From NCBI GenBank assembly GCA_002353975.1, contig DEKQ01000136.1, positions 1 through 11,999 of the forward strand: a DNA stretch of 11,999 bases, read 5' to 3'. The translations under genes and the position numbers were made by a program. Source of the stretch: Prevotellaceae bacterium UBA2718. Lineage in GTDB: Bacteria; Bacteroidota; Bacteroidia; Bacteroidales; Bacteroidaceae. Positions 7,132-11,999 of the stretch are shown piece after piece. Each line of letters begins with the position of its first letter. Position 1 is the first letter of the stretch. The notes below the pieces were generated by a model. It searched no databases. It saw only the letters and a list, made by a program, of their open reading frames with translations, and had not been told where the DNA came from.

Positions 7132-7147
7132 CACAAAATTAACAGAA

Positions 7148-10100
7148 ATGCATACGCTGACAGTATATAAGGCAAGCGCAGGCAGCGGCAAGACCTTTAC
7201 CCTTGCAGTGGAGTATATCAGGCTGCTGCTGGAGGATGCCCATGGCTATGACGGCGTCCTGGCAGTGACATTTACGAACAAGGCGACAGAGGAGATGAAG
7301 ATGCGTATCCTCTCGACGCTCTATGGCCTTGCGAACAGCCTGCAGGAGAGTGAGGGCTATCTGGCTGTGCTCATGGAGGAGACAGGCCTTGAGGCAACGG
7401 AGATAAGGAGGCGCGCAAGGACCGTGCTGACATCGCTGCTGCACAACTACCACTACTTCAGGGTGCAGACGATAGACGCATTCTTCCAGGCCGTATTGAG
7501 GAACCTGGCGAAGGAACTGATGCTGACCGCCAACCTGAGAGTTGGACTGAACACGGAGCAGGTGGTGGATCAGGCCGTAGATGACATGGTGGACACCGTT
7601 GCCGATGACAAGGAGCTGAAGCAGGTGGTGATGGACTATGTGAACGACAACATGACGGATGGCAAGAACTGGAACGTGATAAGCCAGATCAAGGCATTCG
7701 GAGGGAATATCTTCAGGGAGCATTTCAAACAGAACCGGCAGCGCATGGAGAAAGTGTTTGAGGATGAGAAATTCTTTGACAACTACAAACGCACGATGCG
7801 CAGCATAATGACCGAGACGGAGAAGCGGTACAGGGAGTATGGCGAGGAGGCGATGCAGATACTGGAGGCGCACGGGCTGGCACTGGAGGATTTCAGCAGA
7901 GGCAAGAGCGGCGTGATGGGATACTTCGTGAAGCTGACGCAGGGGAACCTGTATAACGTGCTGAACAAGACGGCTGCCGATGCCATGGAGGATGCCGAGA
8001 AATGGGTGAAGAAGACTCACCCGAGGAGAGCGGCGGTGATGGATGTGGTGGAGCAGGACCTGCTCCCACTGCTGCAACACGCAGAGGCCAGCAGGGCTAA
8101 CGATGCACGGATGGCCCTGTCAGCAAAAAAGACCCTGCAGCACCTGAATGACCTCAGGCTGCTGAAGAGGATAGAGCTGGCTGCCCATGAGCTGAACGAG
8201 GCAGCGCAGCGCTTCATGCTGAACGACACGCAGAGCCTGCTGCACGACATCATAGAGGAGGGGGACGCACCGTTTATCTTTGAGAAGATAGGGGCAAGGC
8301 TGGAGCATGTCATGATTGACGAGTTTCAGGACACGAGCGTGGTGCAGTGGAGGAATTTCCAGACCCTGCTGAGGGAATGCATGGCACAGGGCAAGAGCAA
8401 CCTGATAGTGGGAGACGTGAAACAGAGCATATATCGCTTCAGGTCAGGAGACTGGAGGTTGCTGAACAACATAGAGCGGGAGTTCCGGGAGGGCGAGGTG
8501 AAGTTTGAACCCAAACGGACGAACTACCGTTCGGAGAGGAACGTGATAGAGTTCAACAACGCCTTTTTTGAAGCCATCTCACAAATCGAGGTGGAAAACG
8601 TGAGGCAATTCTCGGAAACGAGAGCGGAAGAACTGAAGCGGGCATATTGTGATGTGAAACAATTGATTCCTGAAGGGAAAAAGAATCGCGGACATGTAAT
8701 CCTTGAACTGCTACCCATGAAAGGGAGTGGAGAGTCTGACACGGAGTCGATGGAGGAGAAAGTTGCGGTGCGCGTGAGGGAGCTGCTTGGAAGAGGTGTA
8801 CGCCAAAGGGACATCGCCATCCTCGTGAGAAGCCGCAGGGTAATACCCGACATAGCACAGGCAGTAGAGTGCTGCATGAAAGAGCAGGACAAGGACGGGG
8901 GCACGGCTGTAAAGGTGGTATCAGACGAGGCCTTCAGGCTTGATTCGTCAAGGACGCTGCAATGCATTGTGGGCGCAATGCGACTGCTGATGCACCCACA
9001 GGAAGCGCTCTCACGCGCCCTGCTCGAAAACCTATGCAACGGAGAGTTGCCGAGTGCTTTTACAGAGCAGTATAACTCGCTACAGATGATGACATTATAT
9101 GATTTGAGCGAGGCACTGCTAAAGATATTCCAGAAAGAGGGAGAGGATGCCTACATATCAAAATTCTTTGATGAGATAAGGGAGTTCTGCGAGAATAGCC
9201 TGCCCGTAACCGAGGACTTCCTCAGGGAGTGGGACAGCGAGATATGCGCAAAGACGATAGAAGCGGCAGAGGGCGAGGGAATCAGGATTCTCACCATCCA
9301 CAAGAGTAAGGGACTGGAGTTCAAGCATGTCATCATACCGTATTGCAACTGGTCATTCAACCCTCCACAGGGAAGCCTGATATGGGCTGAGCCTACACTT
9401 GAGCCATTCTCCGAACTTCCCATGATACCATTGGAGTGTGTGAGTGCATCTTCGCTTGAAGGCACAATATATGAAGAAGACGGGTATGACGAACAGGTGC
9501 AGAAGATTGTGGACAATCTCAACCTGCTCTATGTAGCCATGACGCGAGCAGGCGAGTCGCTATATGTGATCGGCGAACGCGGCACCAAGGAGGGCAACCG
9601 TTCGTATGCCATGGAGAAGGCTATAGCGGAGATGCCCGACACGATAGGAAAAGGCGAACTGAGGATAGAGGGACAGGAGGATAAGGAGGGCACGCTGAGA
9701 GTGGAATACGGCAGTGGTGCAGCGAGTGATGCAGAGGGAGATACGGACAATGGTAACACGCAGTCGCCCAGCGAAATGCAGCATGAAGGTGAAAGCAAAG
9801 CAAGAAACGTATTCACTGCCGTTCCGACAGCCATAAAGGTAGAGACTCATTCATACGAAAACACTGCCGAGTACCGACAAAGCAACGAGAGCCTGCGCTT
9901 TGCCGATGACTCCATAGACAACCGTGACAGGGAGAGGATGATAAAGGTAGGCATGGTGCTGCACCAGCTCTTTTCCACCATTCGCACCCTGGACGATGTG
10001 GAGCCCGTGATGGAGAGGATGGAATTTGACGGCATGCTGTATGGTGAGGACGTGACGCGTGAGAAATTACAGGAACACCTGCGCCGAGCCTTTGAGAACA

Positions 10101-10366
10101 CACAGGTGAGGAGTTGGTTTGACAGTGGATGGGATGTATATAACGAGTGCACCATCCTGACACCTGAGGGTGAATACAGGCCAGACAGGGTAGTGACGAA
10201 CGGAGAGGAGACGGTGGTAGTGGATTTCAAGTTTGGCAACCCGCACAAAGGCTACGTGGAGCAGGTAAAGAGATACATGCAGCTGTTGAGAGACATGGGA
10301 CTGCCCGGAGTGAAGGGCTACCTGTGGTTTGTAATAAAAGGAGAGGTGGTAAAGATAGACGGATGA
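7148..10366 (+). CDS. addA: AddA-like helicase-nuclease (UvrD/RecB superfamily 1A)
   Basis: A 1072-residue subunit of an AddAB/RexAB-type recombination enzyme that resects double-strand breaks for RecA loading. Superfamily 1A helicase motifs appear in order: Walker A ASAGSGKT (9-16), AVTFTNKA (Ia), IDEFQDT (D391, E392), VGDVKQSIYRFR (421-431, III), TNYRS (458-462), LTIHKSKGLEF (715-725, V) and LYVAMTRA (794-801, VI). The C-terminus carries a PD-(D/E)XK nuclease: D1013 in YRPDRVV, D1026 and K1028 in VVDFKFG, and Q1039 with Y1043, as in AddA. Residues about 855-886 are a hydrophilic acidic linker of low conservation between the two parts. ATG 7148 is chosen because Walker A then lies 9 residues in; a TTG at 7121 is in frame but overlaps the -7 box. 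The stop overlaps the addB start by 4 bases. Arginine is mostly AGG, unlike the leftward genes. Confidence 0.88.
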   Translation: MHTLTVYKASAGSGKTFTLAVEYIRLLLEDAHGYDGVLAVTFTNKATEEMKMRILSTLYGLANSLQESEGYLAVLMEETGLEATEIRRRARTVLTSLLHNYHYFRVQTIDAFFQAVLRNLAKELMLTANLRVGLNTEQVVDQAVDDMVDTVADDKELKQVVMDYVNDNMTDGKNWNVISQIKAFGGNIFREHFKQNRQRMEKVFEDEKFFDNYKRTMRSIMTETEKRYREYGEEAMQILEAHGLALEDFSRGKSGVMGYFVKLTQGNLYNVLNKTAADAMEDAEKWVKKTHPRRAAVMDVVEQDLLPLLQHAEASRANDARMALSAKKTLQHLNDLRLLKRIELAAHELNEAAQRFMLNDTQSLLHDIIEEGDAPFIFEKIGARLEHVMIDEFQDTSVVQWRNFQTLLRECMAQGKSNLIVGDVKQSIYRFRSGDWRLLNNIEREFREGEVKFEPKRTNYRSERNVIEFNNAFFEAISQIEVENVRQFSETRAEELKRAYCDVKQLIPEGKKNRGHVILELLPMKGSGESDTESMEEKVAVRVRELLGRGVRQRDIAILVRSRRVIPDIAQAVECCMKEQDKDGGTAVKVVSDEAFRLDSSRTLQCIVGAMRLLMHPQEALSRALLENLCNGELPSAFTEQYNSLQMMTLYDLSEALLKIFQKEGEDAYISKFFDEIREFCENSLPVTEDFLREWDSEICAKTIEAAEGEGIRILTIHKSKGLEFKHVIIPYCNWSFNPPQGSLIWAEPTLEPFSELPMIPLECVSASSLEGTIYEEDGYDEQVQKIVDNLNLLYVAMTRAGESLYVIGERGTKEGNRSYAMEKAIAEMPDTIGKGELRIEGQEDKEGTLRVEYGSGAASDAEGDTDNGNTQSPSEMQHEGESKARNVFTAVPTAIKVETHSYENTAEYRQSNESLRFADDSIDNRDRERMIKVGMVLHQLFSTIRTLDDVEPVMERMEFDGMLYGEDVTREKLQEHLRRAFENTQVRSWFDSGWDVYNECTILTPEGEYRPDRVVTNGEETVVVDFKFGNPHKGYVEQVKRYMQLLRDMGLPGVKGYLWFVIKGEVVKIDG

Positions 10367-11999
10367 AATCATTTCTTGACATAGTAGTGGAGGATCTGCT
10401 GAAGAAAGGCAATGGACACCTGGAGCACATGACGGTAGTGTTCCCGAACAAGCGTGCGTCACTGTTTTTCAACAAATCCCTGCAGGAGCAGATCAGCGGA
10501 GCGCTGTGGAGTCCGAAGTACACCACTATCAGTGACCTGCTGCGCACACTCACGCCGTTAACGTTGGGAGACCGCATCAGGCTGGTCTTAGAGCTGCACA
10601 AGGTGTATGTTGAGGTGACAGGGCTCCAGGAGACATTGGACCAATTCTATGCCTGGGGCGAACTGATGCTGGCAGACTTTGATGACATAGACAAGCACCT
10701 GGCAGATGCAAAGCGGGTATTACGATTGGTGACAGACTATCATGAGCTGGACAACACCGATTACCTTACCGAAGGGCAGAAGGAAGTGCTCAAGCGATTC
10801 TTCTCAAACTTCACCGACGGTCACAGCAGCGAACTGAAGAACAGGTTCCTGAGACTGTGGAGCAAGTTCTACGATATCTACTCCTGCTACAGGGAACGCC
10901 TGCAGGAGATGGGGCTGGCATACGAGGGCATGATATACCGAGATGCGGCAGAGAGGCTTAAGAGTGGAGAGGCCACACAGCTTCTTGGTGCCACGAATGA
11001 AGTCTATGTCTTTGTGGGCTTCAATCTGCTCAACGAGGCGGAGGAGGCACTGTTTGACTATCTGAAATCAGAGGACAGGGCGCGGTTCTACTGGGATTAT
11101 GACGATTACTATATGCATGGCTCAGAAGCCGGTACGTTCATTGTGCAACACCTGAAGAGCTATCCCAATGAGCTGCCGTCAGACCATGAAGTGTATAGCC
11201 GGTTTGGGAAAGACGGGGATATGACATTTCTCTCTGCCCCCACAGACGATGTGCAGGCACGATACATAGCACAATGGCTGACACCGGAGCGCATAGCAGC
11301 AGGACGAAAGACTGCTATCGTATTAGCCGACGAGAGCCTGCTGAACACGGTGCTGTACTGTCTGCCCCCAGAGGTGAAGCACGTAAACATTACCACCGGC
11401 TATCCACTGGATAAGACACACATAGCATCTTTCATAAGGCTGTATGTGGCGCTGCTGCAAAAGCGGGCGTTGACACTGCATGCGGTGAACAGTGTGCTAA
11501 GACATCCCTATGCCCGCCTCTTGTCACAGAAGGCCGCGGAACTCATGGAGAGACTTAACGGAGAGATCATCTATTACCCCACGCAGGAAGATGTGGCAGT
11601 GGATGATACGCTTGCAAAGTTTTTCGCTCCGCTTCAGGATGTGACGGACAGCCACGAGATAGGTCAGCGCCTGATGTGGGTAGTAAAGACCATTGCCCAG
11701 ACAGGTGAAGTGAATGAAGGTGAGACGGAAGCGCTGTACCGCATGTATGGGCTCCTGAACAGGCTGGACAACCTGTTTGAGCAAGGAACGCACGACGCCA
11801 TACAATGCCAGACCTACCTGAAACTGCTGCAACAGATAGTGCACCTTACGACAGTCCCGTTTCACGGAGAGCCAATAGAGGGCATACAGATTATGGGAAT
11901 CCTGGAGACGAGAAACCTGGACTTTGACCACCTGTTGCTGCTATCGTGTAACGAAGGCAACATCCCCGCACAGGTGAATGACAGCTCGTTTATCCCACA
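10363..11999 (+). CDS. addB: AddB-like subunit, PD-(D/E)XK nuclease family, 5' part
   Basis: The frame starts at an ATG overlapping the addA stop (ATGA) and stays open to the window edge, giving 545 residues of a protein usually about 950 long. It is the likely partner of the preceding AddA. Visible are TVVFPNKRASLFF (24-36), the typical opening of the Bacteroidetes AddB family, and near the end QIMGILETRNLDFDHLLLLSCNEGNIP (509-535), the AddB/RecC counterpart of helicase motifs with the conserved LETR, LDFD and NEG. There is no N-terminal Walker A: residues 1-25 have no GxxGxGK, unlike Bacillus AddB, so this part probably does not use ATP. The nuclease domain, with its possible iron-sulfur cysteines, would lie past the edge and cannot be judged. 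Gene order addA-addB is the reverse of Bacillus subtilis. Codon use matches addA. Confidence 0.85.
   Translation, partial: MKSFLDIVVEDLLKKGNGHLEHMTVVFPNKRASLFFNKSLQEQISGALWSPKYTTISDLLRTLTPLTLGDRIRLVLELHKVYVEVTGLQETLDQFYAWGELMLADFDDIDKHLADAKRVLRLVTDYHELDNTDYLTEGQKEVLKRFFSNFTDGHSSELKNRFLRLWSKFYDIYSCYRERLQEMGLAYEGMIYRDAAERLKSGEATQLLGATNEVYVFVGFNLLNEAEEALFDYLKSEDRARFYWDYDDYYMHGSEAGTFIVQHLKSYPNELPSDHEVYSRFGKDGDMTFLSAPTDDVQARYIAQWLTPERIAAGRKTAIVLADESLLNTVLYCLPPEVKHVNITTGYPLDKTHIASFIRLYVALLQKRALTLHAVNSVLRHPYARLLSQKAAELMERLNGEIIYYPTQEDVAVDDTLAKFFAPLQDVTDSHEIGQRLMWVVKTIAQTGEVNEGETEALYRMYGLLNRLDNLFEQGTHDAIQCQTYLKLLQQIVHLTTVPFHGEPIEGIQIMGILETRNLDFDHLLLLSCNEGNIPAQVNDSSFIP

Larger units (their letters stand above)
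7075..7139. repeat. Perfect 16-bp inverted repeat spanning both divergent promoters
   Basis: TACTTTTGCACAAAAT at 7124-7139 on the plus strand recurs exactly on the minus strand at 7090-7075, with 33 bases between. Each copy covers a -7 box and the likely start point. Each also holds an internal dyad, TTTTG-CA-CAAAA. A 9-A tract (7111-7119) sits in the centre. This could be a pair of operators for a shared regulator, or simply two promoters that both match the consensus closely. Confidence 0.7.

Noticed and set aside
7121..7147. TTG at 7121 as start of addA
   Set aside because: It overlaps the probable -7 box, so it would lie upstream of the transcription start. ATG 7148 gives the usual spacing to Walker A.
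7139..8080. A 313-codon open frame on the minus strand inside addA
   Set aside because: The plus frame has all helicase motifs. The minus product is a His/Leu/Val-rich string with no recognisable domain, caused by the lack of antisense stops in this codon usage.
1..11999. CRISPR array, insertion sequence, prophage or defence island
   Set aside because: No periodic repeats, transposase, integrase, terminal inverted repeats or att-like duplications were seen; the genes are mostly core functions in tight operons.

Overview
The window is a densely packed bacterial chromosome segment, most likely from Bacteroidales and probably a Prevotella-like organism. This rests on protein wording (the RsmG, MBL, RuvC, ModF-like run and the AddAB pair read like Bacteroidetes versions), on the near absence of Shine-Dalgarno sequences, and on promoter boxes of the Bacteroidetes TAnnTTTG type between the divergent genes near 7.1 kb. 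No mobile element, CRISPR array, tRNA or rRNA was found, and no gene-free stretch exceeds about 85 bases.

Region 1 (1-6179, all plus strand) is a probable single transcription unit with gaps of 4 to 30 bases or 4-base overlaps. It starts with housekeeping genes: the 3' half of rsmG (16S rRNA methyltransferase), a glyoxalase II-like metallo-hydrolase, ruvC (Holliday junction resolvase), and a tandem ABC ATPase of the ModF/PhrA type. Then come three nucleotide-sugar genes: a GHMP sugar kinase that resembles plant galacturonokinase more than galactokinase, a sugar-1-phosphate nucleotidylyltransferase, and a UDP-glucuronate 4-epimerase. Together these could phosphorylate galacturonate at C1, convert it to UDP-galacturonate and epimerise that to UDP-glucuronate. 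This salvage route is the most interesting functional hypothesis in the window.

Region 2 (6180-7063) has an 80-base convergent gap with two small hairpins, then a minus-strand WalJ/YycJ-like metallo-hydrolase.

Region 3 (7064-11999) starts with an 84-base divergent intergenic region. It carries two opposed promoters whose -7 regions form a perfect 16-bp inverted repeat around a 9-A tract. It drives walJ leftward and an addA-addB pair rightward. AddA has all UvrD-type helicase motifs and an intact C-terminal PD-(D/E)XK nuclease. AddB overlaps it by 4 bases and runs off the window. The addAB genes use AGG for arginine far more than the genes of region 1, a visible codon-use break.
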